Assembly: GCA_026120185.1 (NCBI GenBank)
Contig: JANUWF010002362.1
Location: forward strand, 310,001-374,000
Source: Voacanga thouarsii
Taxonomy: Eukaryota > Streptophyta > Magnoliopsida > Gentianales > Apocynaceae
DNA: 64,000 nucleotides
Direction: 5' to 3'
Part shown: positions 42,591-55,007 of the stretch, one piece after another
Layout: every line of letters begins with the position of its first letter
Position numbering within the stretch: position 1 is the stretch's first letter
Notes under the pieces: generated by a model
Database searches by the model: none
The model's input: the letters and a program-made list of their open reading frames with translations, nothing else
Told to the model about the DNA's origin: nothing
Translations under genes and position numbers: made by a program

Positions 42591-44511
42591 TGATAGGGCC
42601 TAAATTAGTCATATTTTGCCTAGTTATTTGAGGTCATTTTGTGATATATTTTGTACAATAACTAGTCATATTCCTTCCTATATGATATTTCTCTTATAAA
42701 AATACTTTTTTGTAATTTTATGCAAAAATAAGGAAAAATTAGAGCTAATTATGTGATTTTCAAAATAGAGGCGACGCTAGCCTGAGAAGGACAGCCGACA
42801 CCGGATTGTCACTGGAAAAAGGAAAGAAAAGCAAGAAAAGAAGCATTAAACGAAGTCAACAATAATGGCCAGAAGAAAGAAAAGTAAAAGCAAGAGGAGA
42901 ATGTGCAATTTCGGTTTTTAGCTCACGGCTAATTAAGCCAACAACAAAAAGGAAACAATTGCTGCAAAGAAAAGCATGAATTTCGGTAGGCCAAGGAGGA
43001 GAAAGAAAGTCAACAAAAGTGGCTCTATAATGGACAAAAGGAAATCAAAAGAGAAAAGCAATTTTCGGTGTAATTTAAGGGAAATGGCTCAATAGAGCCG
43101 ACGCAACAGCAAGTTGAAGAAGCAACCTCGGTCAGCGCAACAACAAGGAAGAAGGAAAGAAACAACAAAAGCAAGACAAGTTTGGCTGGCTTCATCAATT
43201 TAGCCGACAGTAAATCAAGATCAGCAAATTTTTGGTAGCTTCAAACGGCTCAATTGGAAGCCAAATCAACAATTTCAATTCCAATTCAATTGCAACTTCA
43301 ACACTATACGACATAACAAAATTAGAAGTCCAAATTGAATTCAATTTCACAAAAAGTTAAGGCAGTGGACTTCTCAATTCTTCTTTAGTTATTTAGTATT
43401 TTATTTTAGACCTTTTATTAATCCTTTTTTGTTTTAGATTTTTAGGTAATTTTTTCTTCTTTATTTAGGATTCTTTTAGGAACTTTGTAAGCCTATAAAT
43501 AAAGGCCAATTTACCCTAGAAAATGGAGGTGCACAATGTAGGGACTTAGACATATTTTAGAGTGCATCACCAATATTTTCTCGAGATAAATAATTCAAGA
43601 AGGATTGTACAAGAGGATCTATGAAGGAGGAAAAAGAAGGCTTGCCTATGAGTATCTATTTCTTTCCTTTGTTTTTTTTTTTTCCTTGAACTATGATATG
43701 TTACTTGTTTTATTATAATTAGACATTGTTTTAGATATTCATGATATTTAGAGATATTTGATCTTTTGATTAATCAGTTGTTCCTCTTGGTATTTAATTA
43801 CTTGTGCTTATTACTGGATTGGTTGATTTTTACTTTCTATTGACTTGCTTGAAAAAGGGGTTGATGGTGGTTTCAATTCATTAGTTTCATAGTTGTTGTC
43901 ATTTAACTTGCTTAAAAAAAGGGTTAATTGCAAAGAACAAAGTAATTAAAGGTTAATTGATGTTTGCCAGAATATGGATTCATTGGTTAGTTTCTTGTTT
44001 CAAGTTTGCCAGAATATGGAAATTTAGTCAAGGATTGTGTTTAATGCATCTTTTGGGTAAGACTGGTTAAGACAAAATATGTGATACTAAGTTACCTAGA
44101 AGATAGGAATTCATGGATTGAAAAAGAAATGGTCTACTTTAATTTTTGATGATGCCAATGGAATAATTAGTTATGATAATGGTTGAGTTCTTTAAGATCA
44201 TACTTGTCTAAACAATGGTTTGAATTGCATAATTCTACATCCTTGACATGTATATATTTTTATTTTGATTTTTTTATTTTATTTTTTCATTTTAATTTGT
44301 TTTTCAATTTATCGAGTCGGTTAAACAATGAAAGAAAGGTAATTAATGTCTACTTGTTCCTTGAGGATCGACACTCGTTTGAACCCTATGTGCAGTTAAT
44401 GATGAGTAGACTTGCTCATATGTGTGATTTAGGTTGAACGTTTTAATTTAAACTTGATTGAGTATGTGCTTAGTTTTTTTATGATTTTTATACCCAAATC
44501 CGAACACATCA
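42591..44511 (+). repeat. E2 5' LTR
   Basis: 1,921 bases, TGATAGGGCC to ACACATCA, with TATAAATA at 43494-43501. It carries palindromic GGCT...AGCC words at about 42923, 43086 and 43247. No gene. Confidence 0.93.
43494..43501 (+). promoter_or_regulatory. TATA box of E2 5' LTR
   Basis: TATAAATA in the same context as in the other E LTRs. It would drive E2 transcription. Confidence 0.6.
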
Positions 44512-44598
44512 ACAAAAATTATTCATATTTAAACAGCGTACTCATCAATCCCCGTTAATGACTAAACGGGGACTCATCAAGTTTTCCTTTTTAACGAT

Positions 44599-45650
44599 TG
44601 ATAGAGTCTAAATTAATCATATTTTTCCTAGTTATTTGATATTATTTTGTGATAAATTTTGTGAAATAACTAGCCATGTTTCTTCATATTTGAGATTTTA
44701 CCCTTGAAAAGGTATTTTGTGCATTATTTCAGATTTTAGGGATAAAATAAAGTAAAATCGTCATAAAGCAGAATATAGGCGGCGCTGGTTCCGAGAAGGA
44801 TAGCCGGCGCCAATTTTCCACAGGAAAAACAGGGAAGAAACAGAGCAATATAGGTACAATTGAAATTGGAAAGGGCAAGGGAGAAATTGGCTTGGTTCAT
44901 GGCTTTATGGCTCAATTGAGCTGACAACAAGAAGAAGACAGCAGCAACAAAACAAAGAAAAGCTGAATTTTGGTAGGTCCTGGAAGAAAGCAAGGTCAAC
45001 AAAAGTGGCTCTACAAAGGACAAAAGGAAATCAGAACAAGAAGCAACAATTTCGGTGGGCTTAGTACGGCTAAGCAAGCCGCTAACAAGGAGGAAGAGAA
45101 GTCAACAATAGCAGGCTGTGCAATTAAGCCAATGCAAACAAAGAAAGAAGTGGAAAGTCGGTGGCTCAAGCAAGTTCATGGCTTGGTCGTCGGCTGCGCA
45201 AGAAGAAATAAAGAAAAGCGGTAGATTTAGTGATTGGCTGTGAGTCGATGCTACAAACAGAAGGCAACGTGGATTTCAGCTCAGTGATGACTCGACAGCA
45301 ATTGAAAATTGGCTGGGCAATGGCTCAAAAGAAAGAAAGCTTCTGTACGGCTCAATTGGAAGCTGATTTCAGCAAATTCCAATTCAAATGAATTGAAGTT
45401 CTCCAAGCACAAAAGACAAAGTCCAAATTTACCCTAGAAAAGGGAGGTGCACAATGTAGGGACTTAGACATATTTTAGAGTGCATCACCAATATTTTCTC
45501 GACATAAATAATTCAAGGAGGATTGTTCAAGAAAAAGAAAATAAAGGAAAGAAATAGATACTCATAGACAAGCCTTCTTTTTCCTCCTTCATAGACCCTC
45601 TTGGAACAATTGAGCAATGGTGCCAAAAACTTGATGTGTTCGGATTTGGG
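44599..45650. repeat. Fold-back E-family LTR rearrangement inside E2
   Basis: A plus-strand LTR copy begins TGATAGAGTC at 44599 and follows the family to about 45531, missing the TATA segment. From about 45540 to 45603 the sequence is the reverse complement of the family segment at about 43611-43680 (AGACAAGCCTTCTTTTTCC against GGAAAAAGAAGGCTTGTCT). At 45631-45650 the LTR end occurs inverted (TTGATGTGTTCGGATTTGGG). So one LTR is followed by inverted pieces of its own 3' half. Confidence 0.8.
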
Positions 45651-47534
45651 CAATTTAAGCTTGATTGAGCAATGATAGCCTTCCAGCGTGGGAAGCCTAT
45701 CTATATATAGGCTTGGACAATTGAGCATTCTTGTGATATTTTGTTTATTGATTAAATTGGTTGACATTGTACTTGTACTATCTACGTTGGATATTATTCT
45801 TATTTTTCTTGAGTATCAAAAATCTGGAAAAAGATCTTCACTAGAAAGAAAACCAATTGCAAAGTAGATTTGGAGGTGACAAGGAGAATCTTGTGATCTA
45901 CTTAGAGGTTATGATGGTCTATTTTATGACTATTGGACAATTGGGAGACAAGGAAGACTCTACTTCGAGGGGGACCTCAAGGCTTTAACTTTCTATTTTT
46001 CTTCTCCCTTAATTTTGTTTACTTACTCTTTATGCTTTTACTTGTGTGTTAATCTATCATTTGTAGGTTGAAGTTCGCAGGCGATTATTCTTCCAACTTC
46101 ATGAAGCATGAACTTCTCATATCTTGGAGCTAATCTACACTTGGGGAGTATTGCTTAAACTTTCTACCCCTTTTTAATTTTTGTTCCCATTGGAGATGCT
46201 GTATGGTGTTTATTTTTGGCCCATGAGGACATGATCCAGTTTAAGTGTGGGGGAGTGGTTTGGTGATATTCTTGATCTAAGTTTTTTAAATTATCTTGAG
46301 GTTTTTCTTGTTGAGTTACTTTTCATGGAGCTAATCTGCCTTGGGGAGTATTATTTTCTTTTCCCCCTTTACATTCTTGGTCCCTTGGTTATACTTTAGT
46401 GTTCTATTTTAGGCCATTAAGGACAATATCCAATTTAAGTGTGTGGGAGAGATTTAACATTTTCTCAAGTTCACCTTTGTGATTTTCAATGGATTTCCAA
46501 TTATATATGTTTGAGGGATTTTCGATGATATATGTTTGAATTGTTTTGAATTGTTGATTTTTTTTTTTTTTAAAGAAACAAAATGTTTGAGGAGCTAAAT
46601 TGATTTTATTTGTTTATAATAAAGATATGATTTCCTTTTTAACTTTGGATATGGATTTGTCATTCAATATGGTAGGATTTTATTAAAAATGTAAACTTGT
46701 GTATTAAGTTAAATTTTGCTAAGTCTTGAAAATTTAAGTTAACCTTGGTTATTTTTGGCATTTGAGTTTTGGTTTATTTCTTTGAGTTTGAATATGGATG
46801 ATATGATGAAATATGGGAAGAGTTGTTGATTAATTCTTGTATTATGGATTTAGAATTTACTTAAATTTGAGTTTTGAATAAGGAATGAGAGAGAAAAAAT
46901 TTTAGTTGGAGAAAAAATATGAGGTGAAAAAAATGCTCTTATTAATGATTTTTGAAGACCTTTGCCTAAAAAGGGGGTTAATATGGGGACAAGTAGCAAG
47001 TGTATTCGGTACACTCTCTTGAGGCTATCTGAAGGCAAAAAGGCAAGAAAAAGAAAAAAAAATGTTGAAAATTACTAGAGAAAAAATGATGAGTGATGAT
47101 TGTAAAGGGGGCCAATATGGTGTGTGAAGAGAAATCCACTCACTTGAGGCTATTAATTCCCAAAGTCATAGAAAACAAATAAAGAACGGAGTGTTTTTCT
47201 TATTTCACTAACTCAAGTTTTGTAAATTTGAGTTTATAATGCTTGAATTGGTTACATGACTTGACTTGTATGATTTATGTTATCTATGTTTTTACTTGAG
47301 GAGTAGAATAATTTTCATGTACTAAATATAAACTTGCTTAACTTAACTTTGATGGCCTTGGGATTATTTGATTAAATGTATAAGTTTCAAAGGTTTTTAA
47401 AGGGTGAATGAATGACAATTTTGTGTCTAAGGTTGGAAAGAAATTATGGCTTTGTTATGAATGAATATAAAAAGAAATAAATTATTTTTAGTGCTTTGCG
47501 TTAAGTATTTACTTGAGGACAAGTAAAGATTCAA

Positions 47535-47545
47535 GTGTGGGGGAG
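47535..47545 (+). other. E2 polypurine tract
   Basis: GTGTGGGGGAG two bases before the 3' LTR, preceded by TTGAGGACAAG. This combination is usual in Tat/Athila-type plant gypsy elements. Confidence 0.85.
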
Positions 47546-47547
47546 TA

Positions 47548-49467
47548 TGATAGGGCCTAAATTAGTCATATTTTTCCTAATTATTTGAGGTCATTTTGTG
47601 ATACATTTTGTACAATAACTAGATTCTTTCCTATTTGATATTTCTCTTATAAAAATATTTTTCTGTAATTTTATGCAAAAATAAGGAAAAATTAGAGCTA
47701 ATTATGTGATTTTTAGAACAGAGGTGGCACCAGCCTGAGAAGGATAGCCGGCGCTGGATTGTCACTGGAAAAAGGAAATAAAAAGCAAGACAAGAAGCAT
47801 TAAACGAAGTCAACAATAACGGCCAGAAGAAAGAAAAGCAAAAGCAAGAGGAGAATGTGCAATTTTGGTTCATGGCTCACGGCTAATTAAGCCAACAACA
47901 AAAAGGAAACAATTGTAGCAAAGAAAAGAACGAATTTTGGGGGGCCAAGGAGGAGAAAGAAAGTCAACAAAAGTGGCTCTACAAAGGACAAAAGGAAATC
48001 AAAAGAGAAAAGCAATTTTCGGTGTAATTTGAGGGAAATGGCTCAATGGAGCCAACGCAACAGCAAGCTGAAGAAGCAGCCTCGGCCAGTGCAACAACAA
48101 GGAAGAAGGAAAGAACAACAAAAGCAAGACAAGTTCGGTTGGCTTCATCAATTTAGCCGACAGCAAATCAAGATCAGCAGATTTTCGGTAGCTTCAAACG
48201 GCTCAATTGGAAGCCGAATCAACAATTTCAATTCCAATTCAATTGCAACTTCAGCACTACACGACACAACAAAATTAGAAGTCTAAATTAAATTCAATTT
48301 CACAAAAAGTCAAGGCGGTGGACTTCTCAATTCTTCTTTAGTTATTTAGTTTTTTATTTTAGACCTTTTATTAATCCTTTTTGGTATTAGATTTTTAGGT
48401 AATTTCTTCTTCTTTATTTAGTATTCTTTTAGAAACTTTGTAAACCTATAAATAAAGGCCAATTTTCCCTAGAAAATGGGGGGGGTGCACAATGTAGGGA
48501 CTTAGACATATTTTAGAGTGCATCACCAATATTTTCTTGAGATAAATAATTCAAGAAGGATTGTACAAGAGGATCTATGAAGGAGGAAAAAGAAGGCTTG
48601 CCTATGAGTATCTATTTTTTTCCTTTATTTTCTTTTTCTTGAACAATGATATGTTAATTATTTTATTGTAATTTGACATTGTTTTAGATATTCATAATAT
48701 TTAGAGATATTTGATCTTTTGATTAATCGGTTGTTCTTCTTGGTATTTAATTACTTGTGCTTATTACGAGATTGGTTGATTGTTACTTTCTATTGACTTG
48801 CTTGAAAAAAGGGGTTGATGGTGGTTTCAATTCATTTGTTTCATATTTGTTATCTTTTAACTTACTTGAAAAAGGGGTTAATTGTGAAGAACAAAGTAAT
48901 TAAAGGTTAATTGATGTTTACCAGAATATGGATTCATTGGTTAGTTTCTTGTTTCAAGTTTGCCAGAATATGGAAATTTAATCAAGGATTGTGTTTAATG
49001 CATCTTTTGGGTAAGACTGGTTGGGACAGAATATGTGATACTAAGTTACCTAGAAGATAGGGATTCATGGATTGAAAAAGAAGTGGTCTACTTTAATTCT
49101 TCATAATGCCAGGAGAATAATTAGTTATGATAATGGTTGAGTTCTTTAAGATCATGCTTATCTAAACAATGGTTTGAATTGCATAATTCTACATCCTTGA
49201 CATGTATATATTTTTATTTTAATTTTCTTTTATTTTATTTTTTCATGTGTATTTGTTTTTCAATTTATCGAGTCGGTTAAACAATGAAAGAAAGTTAATT
49301 AATGTCTACTTGTTCCTTGAGGATCGACACTCATTTGAACCCTATGCTCAATCAATGATGAGTACGCTTACTCATATGTGTGATTTGGGTTAAACGTTTT
49401 AATTTAAACTTGATTGGCAATGTCCTTAGTTTTTGCATGCTTTTTATACCCAAATCCAAACACATCA
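47548..49467 (+). repeat. E2 3' LTR
   Basis: 1,920 bases, partner of 42591-44511, with TATAAATA at 48447-48454. It ends ACACATCA, followed by the second CCCCT. The frame at 48029-48286 lies in LTR sequence and is not a gene. Confidence 0.93.
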
Positions 49468-49709
49468 CCCCTACTAAGCCCAAAAGTGGTGTGAAGAAGA
49501 ATGATGCAGCCACCAAAGGCCCATGCCATCACTATAGCAAAATGGGCCATTGGAGGCACAACTGTAAGGCCTACTTGGAGATCGTGAAAGAGATGAGGGA
49601 GAATGAGAAGCTTACAGGTACTTTTACTCCTGGTATGTTTATGATTGAGATAAATATTGCCTTTAAAAATGAGATATGGGTATTGGATACCCAATGTGGA
49701 TGTTATTAA
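49468..49709 (+). pseudogene. gag: Copia-B zinc knuckle and protease start
   Basis: The gag reading resumes after E2: KPKSGVKKNDAATKG, then CHHYSKMGHWRHNC, a zinc knuckle in which the second Cys is Tyr. MIEINIAFKNEIWVLDTQCGC follows at the protease, where the DTG active site is now DTQ, so the enzyme would be dead. The chain is cut by solo LTR G at 49710. Confidence 0.88.
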
Positions 49710-51432
49710 TGTTAGTATTGTGCCCTAGAGACAATCACTTGTACATTATGTATGACACATTTTATTTTAATAAAAGGCATTATTTATCTTACAGTTTCTT
49801 TTGTTTACTTTAAGTAATATAACTGTCTGATAAAGTCTCTAGTACAACACTGTGTTAAGAAAATCATGATAGAGATCATGATATGAGATTTCTACTACAC
49901 TGAATGGTGTTAGTACTTAAATAGTCCCTAGTCATAGTATTAATGAGACAGAACATCATTAATGCATTATGACTAGCATGTGTTAGACTTCCTGATTTGA
50001 TCAGGCGGTGGTTCTCATAACTGTGAGTATTGAAATACTCAAAGTTAACATATGGATGCTTGTTGATGTAACAAGTTCATTGGATGACCTAGCTTTGAAA
50101 TAATCATATGGATAACTATTTAGTGCCAGTGATATAATCTCAATATAGCAAACGTGCAAGTATCCTTAGATTTGAGATCTCCAAGGTACTTTGTTTGCTG
50201 AGTTTTGTACTTTCATTCCAATCTCCAGAGCTCGATCGAGGGCTGCCTATAGGATAGATATTAGGTACAATGTGAGGTAAACGAAAGTAATTGAAAGGGT
50301 CAATAAAGGATTCACCACTCCTAATAGTAGGGGTAAATATCTCACAGCCACTTGTAAGAATTACTACTCGAAAGTCCTTGGCCAAGGCGATTGTGTATTG
50401 GAAATAGTTTCAATTGATACACATCTAGAGTAGTAGGTTCCTAGTACAAGTACTATTGTATTCGGGCCAGAATTAATTCTGGAGGGAATTGACACTAATT
50501 CCGTACTCCAAATCGAATGAGATATTGTATGGTGAAATGAGTTAATTGCACTGAAGTTTGTTATTGAAGGGTTCATGTCAAGCCACTTGACTTCCTAGAC
50601 TCTTGGGTGGTCATGATATGTTGCTAGATACCACTCATGATCTAGAAATTTGGGTTTATTAATTAATGAATTAAAAAATCAATCCTGATTAGAATTAATA
50701 TGATTAATTCTAATTAATTATGAATTATTAATGTCAAAGACGTTTGGATTAATTCATGTTCACTATCAATTGACTGTGAAACCTAATAGGTCACACACAA
50801 TAGAGGATTATATACTCAAGATGTTATTTGATAACATAGTGGGGTTGATTGTGAGAAAGAGAAGTTGTTGTGGACAAATTATAATTAGTTATAATTTGTG
50901 GTCCAAGTTGTAATTGTAGGAATTTGATGTTTCCAATTACAATTAGAAAATTTTAATTGTTTTAGAATTCCAGATTTTCAGTGGATTTTGGAACATATAC
51001 TGGATATGCTCGAAACCCTAATCCAAGTGTGATTCACACGAAAATAGAAACACACGAAACAACAGCTTCTTCTTCCCTCTTTTTCACGTTGTTCCTAAAA
51101 AAATAAAATAACCCTAGCCGCCTTATTTTTCTACTAGCACAGGAAATCTTGGTGCTTGAGTATTCCTCTATGTGGATTACTGTTAGAGATAATCACACAT
51201 TGCAATTATAGTGGTTAGACGTTCAACCCACGTAGAATTCGCACAAGAGGATTGTTGGATCGCCCCTCGACTTGAAGAAGAAATTTTGTTCTTCGCACGA
51301 TCTAAGAATGGTAAAAAGTTGTTACCTTTATTATTATTATGTCTTGTTTTCCACACATAGATGGGTCCTGGGAGGGTATCTCGTTTTATTTTCCTCTGCG
51401 CCATATAGGATACAAGCCTGAGATACCCAACA
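49710..51432 (+). mobile_element. Solo LTR G, 1.72 kb, of Copia-B's own LTR family
   Basis: Starts TGTTAGTATTGTGCCC and ends ACCCAACA, flanked by ATTAA (49705-49709) and ATTTA (51433-51437), a one-mismatch duplication. It aligns along its length with the Copia-B 5' LTR (12300-12828 plus 22478-23490) but its ends differ, so it is a sister subfamily. It has no internal region and sits in the protease of a related element. It provides the empty site for the Copia-1 insertion. Confidence 0.85.
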
Positions 51433-52770
51433 ATTTATGCAACAATTTGCAGGGACTAAAGGATAGTAGAAGGCTTAAGAAGGGCGACGTGGACCTACTA
51501 CAAATGGAGTAAAGATTGATGCACTTGCTGTAGGGACTTACGAGTTACACCTGCCTTCTGGATTAGTTTTAGAACTTCAAAACTGTTATTATGTACCAGT
51601 TTTGTTGAAAAACATTATCTCAATTGCATGTTTAGATTTATATGGATTTCATTTATTTTTTAAGAATAAATGTTGTTCTTTTTCATTAAATGATGTCCAC
51701 TATGGTTCTGCAACTTTGGTTAATGATTTATATGTTCTAGACATGGATAATCCAATTCTCAATAAAAACAATAAGAAACCAAAGAATGATAACCCAAACA
51801 CCTCTTACTTCTGGTATTATCGTTTAGGCCATGTAAATGAGAATCGTGTTTCTAAGTTACACAGACTTAGTGACTTAGGGTCATTTGATTATAAATCATA
51901 TGGCACTTGCGACTCCTGTTTAATATGTAAAATGGCTAAAACTCCTTTTTTTCTGGAAAATGAGAAAGGGACAAAGAGTTATTACAACTCATACATTCTA
52001 TGTGGGCTAAAGTTTATACAAGCAACAGGAGGTTATAACCTTTATCGATGATTATTCACGATATGGATATTTATATTTAATGAAATATAAATCTAAAGCT
52101 TTTGAAAAGTTCAAAGACTTCAAGAATGAAGTAGAGAAATAACTTGGCAAAAGTATTAAGACTCTAAAATCAAATCGAGAAGGTGAATACTTAAGCCAAG
52201 AGTTTCAGGATTATCTTAGAGATAATGGGATATTATCTCAATGGACTCCACCACATACACTTCAACATAACGGTGTATCTGAAAGAAAAAATTGAACCCT
52301 TCTACACATGATATAGACCATGATGGCTTCTGTAGACTTGCTAAAATCGTTTTGGGGGTACGCACTAGAGATTTCTGTTTATATTCTAAATAGAGTTCCA
52401 AAAATAGTTGATACCATCCTATTTGAGATGTTTTTTAGCAAGAAACCAAATTTATTTTACGTGAGAATATGAGGTTGCCCTACCATTGCCAAAAGGTCAC
52501 AGTCAGACAAACTTGATAGTAGGTCTGACAAGTGTTTGTTTGTGGGTTATCCGAAAGAATCTTTCGGGTATTACTTCTATCTCCCCTTCGAAAACAAAGT
52601 GTTGTCTCGAAGTATACTGTCTTTTTAGAGAAGGAGTATATGCTTAAAAGGGATAGTAGGAGTAAAATTGAACTTAGTGAAGTTCAAAAAGATCAAAAAA
52701 ATAAGAATCAATCGTCTAATCCCACATCTATTGAGAGAATAGATAAACCTTCTACTACATAAAATCCTCG
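51433..52770 (+). pseudogene. pol: Copia-B pre-integrase and integrase
   Basis: The reading continues after G with NNLQGLKDSRRLKKGDVD. The open piece at 51602-52051 carries VLLKNIISIACLD, a His-containing YYRLGHVNENRVSK and CDSCLICKMAKTPF, together the HHCC zinc finger. The core follows in pieces: DDYSRYGYLYLMKYKSK at about 52045-52095, then LKSNREGEYLSQEF at about 52165-52205, where the second catalytic Asp is replaced by Asn, and NGVSERKN with the Glu kept. The C-terminal piece at 52440-52600 contains a GYPKES block. Stops at several places (e.g. near 52140 and 52295) and the Asp loss make it inactive. Confidence 0.88.
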
Positions 52771-52780
52771 TAGGTCAAGT

Positions 52781-53124
52781 AGGATGCATGTGGCACCTGA
52801 GAGATATGGATTTCTCATAAGTGACCATAATGACGTATTACTCATAGATGAAGATGAGTCTACTACCTACAAGGAAGTTCTGAACAATTCAAAATCTAAC
52901 AAATGGCTTGAGGCCATAGAGTCAGAGATGGATGCTATATACGACAACCAAGTATGGACTTTGGTTAATCCACCTAGAGGAATCAAACCTATTGGGTTCA
53001 AATGGGTTTTCAAGAAGAAAACCGATGTGGATGATAATATAATTACCTATAAAGCACAACTAGTGGCTAAGGGTTATCGTCAACAACATGGTATTGACTA
53101 TGACAAAACATTCTTGCCTTTAGC
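52781..53124 (+). pseudogene. pol: Copia-B reverse transcriptase, N-terminal stub
   Basis: MHVAPERYGFLISDHND leads into SNKWLEAIESEMDAIYDNQVW, GIKPIGFKWVFKKKTD, LVAKGYRQQHGIDY and KTFLPLA, the conserved copia RT fingers region. The frame is open up to the C1 insertion at 53125, so the catalytic YVDD box and RNase H are not in the window. The last residues of the open frame beyond 53124 are from C1. Confidence 0.92.
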
Positions 53125-53370
53125 TATAAAACCCCAGTTAAAACCAACCTTAGAGTAAGGGGGCCGGGATACATATCATATTTTCTTGCATGCATAAATA
53201 TATTTTTGTATGATTTTATGTGCTTTGGATATGTGATTTGTAGTCTAGAAGGCTTATTTGAGCTTAGTAGGTAAGAAAGGCAAAATGGTAATTTTTCTTG
53301 AGGAGGAAATAGGGAGATAGCTTGAGGATTAAATAGGAAAAATATTTGGGAGAGAAAATAAGAACAAGAG

Positions 53371-53432
53371 TTGTTGTGGTTAGTGGTTAGAGCTTTGGAA
53401 TTAATTCTTAAGGTCTTGAGTTCAAATTCCAT
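53371..53432 (+). other. tRNA-like pol III box stretch in C1
   Basis: TTGTTGTGGTTAGTGG (box A region with one base missing) and AGTTCAAATTCC (box B region, 53419-53430), spaced as in tRNA genes. The T-stem is degraded compared with C2. Confidence 0.55.
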
Positions 53433-55004
53433 CATTTGAGTTTTAGCATGATTAAATTTTAGTTTTGTTTAGGAAGGCTATTTTCGGCCTTTGCATGTCT
53501 TAGAGAGGAGTAGGAATGTTGTCCTAGGGGAGACATGAAAGGAATGTCCTAATCCTACTCTTGTGCCCTACAAAAATTTCTAAAGGGTTCATACCCTTCT
53601 TGATCTCTATCTTTCCTTACGTCTTAATCCATTAGGTTGTTCAATTTATCTAAACCAATTTTGTTTCCAGACAATTCCAGCAAAGTTCTGCGGCTTTGAA
53701 GGTTCAAAAATGTCTAAGTGTGAGGTATCTTCTTGACCGAAAATGGGGAGGAGTTGTGGAAGGTTCCCAAGAGAATTAATCTCTATGGTTGAACCTTCAA
53801 AACCCCAACCTAGTTGTGTTCATCTTCTTCATGTAGTAGACTGAAAGTTTTTCCAGCTTCTTAATTAATACAGTTGTCAAAAATTGTTGCCATCTTTCCC
53901 TCTCAAATGCTACCAGAAAAATGACCATTCCATTTAGCTTGAGGACTAAACATTCCAGCCAAAACCGAGCTGCACAAAAACTGTGCAAACCAGGAAAATT
54001 TCCTAGATGGTGAACCGAAAACCAAGTTGTTTCTTTCAGCTTTTCAACCAGCAACTCAACCTTGTTTTTCCTCCATAAAGAAGGCTGCAAACCAGCCTTA
54101 AAGGACCTCTCAACATCCATTCAAACCTGTAGCAAACTGGATGAATCATGGTAGAAAATTCTGTCCAGAAATTTCCAGCAAACTTGCGAAAAAACTGATC
54201 AGATTTCCAGCTTTGTTCTTTCTTCACCCATGTCCGAAACTTCCTCCATTTTTCTGTGCAAACTCACCTTGAATAGCCATGAACTAAGCTTTATCATCTT
54301 CTCCAATATTCTACTCGAAAAACAGTCCATGACTGCTCCTAAAATCTCTCCATCAATCACTCCAATCAAGCCATTAATTGAAGTCCAAAATTCCAGCAAA
54401 ATAAATAGCAAACTACCATAGATTACCCCTCAAACAACCAGAAAATCCCTTCACCATTACACACCATATTTTGGCCATCCTTAAGCTCCTTCAAACAGCT
54501 TTCATCTCAGTAAAAATCTCAGCCAAGCAACTAGCCATTGAAGCTTCCAAAGAACCTCCATCATCAAAGATTTATTTACCATATTTGCTACTACAAAATA
54601 TTCCCTAAATTATTCTTTTTGAATTTCAAACATCCAGCTTTTCTTTCCCTCCCAAATCTGAAAATCCAATTACCAAAACCCTCCAAACAATTCGGCCCCC
54701 CTTTCCCCACAGAATTTCGGCCAGCCTTCATCCAATATCTCCATTCTCTCCAAACCTCCAAGAACACCTACTACCATTCTCATGCATAAGGCCATCCAAA
54801 ACCACTCCAATCTTCTCCAAAAACTCCAGATTATACCTATTCATTCTTGTGAATCCATCCCTGCAATTTTTAACATCAAACTCGGAAATCAAAGTCTCAC
54901 TTTTGGATCAAAAACCAGAATTTTCTTGAAGGCTCAAGAACACCTTCAAGATAAACATGAACAATCATCTCCATCTTCAACCTTGATGAGTATATACTAA
55001 TGAA

Positions 55005-55007
<3 letters not shown>

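Larger units (their letters stand above)
44512..47547 (+). other. E2 internal region, noncoding and rearranged
   Basis: The left third (44599-45650) is a partial E-type LTR followed by inverted LTR pieces (listed separately). The rest is AT-rich with no family ORF. Three polypurine-tract-like words occur: 46243-46255, a variant at 46437-46450, and the true one at 47535-47545. Around 46960-47160 a unit with GGGGG(T/C)TAATATGG-like words followed by CTTGAGGCTAT occurs twice. Short frames (44736-45077, 44970-45224, 46850-47038) have no recognisable product. Confidence 0.7.
42591..49467 (+). mobile_element. E2: noncoding LTR retroelement (LARD-like, Tat/Athila-type), 6.9 kb
   Basis: Two LTRs (42591-44511 and 47548-49467) flank a 3.0-kb internal region without gag or pol. 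Target duplication CCCCT is at 42586-42590 and 49468-49472. The 3' end of the internal region (TTGAGGACAAG, then AAGTGTGGGGGAG) is typical of plant Tat/Athila gypsy elements, so E2 is probably a non-autonomous derivative moved by a relative's enzymes. No primer site could be recognised after the 5' LTR, perhaps because the internal left part is rearranged. It interrupts Copia-B gag just before the zinc knuckle. Confidence 0.92.

Noticed and set aside
45513..45767. 84-aa ORF in E2
   Set aside because: Reads through inverted LTR fragments; no family motif.
48029..48286. Gln/Ser-rich ORF in the E2 3' LTR
   Set aside because: Lies wholly in LTR sequence and is broken in the partner LTR (about 43070-43320).
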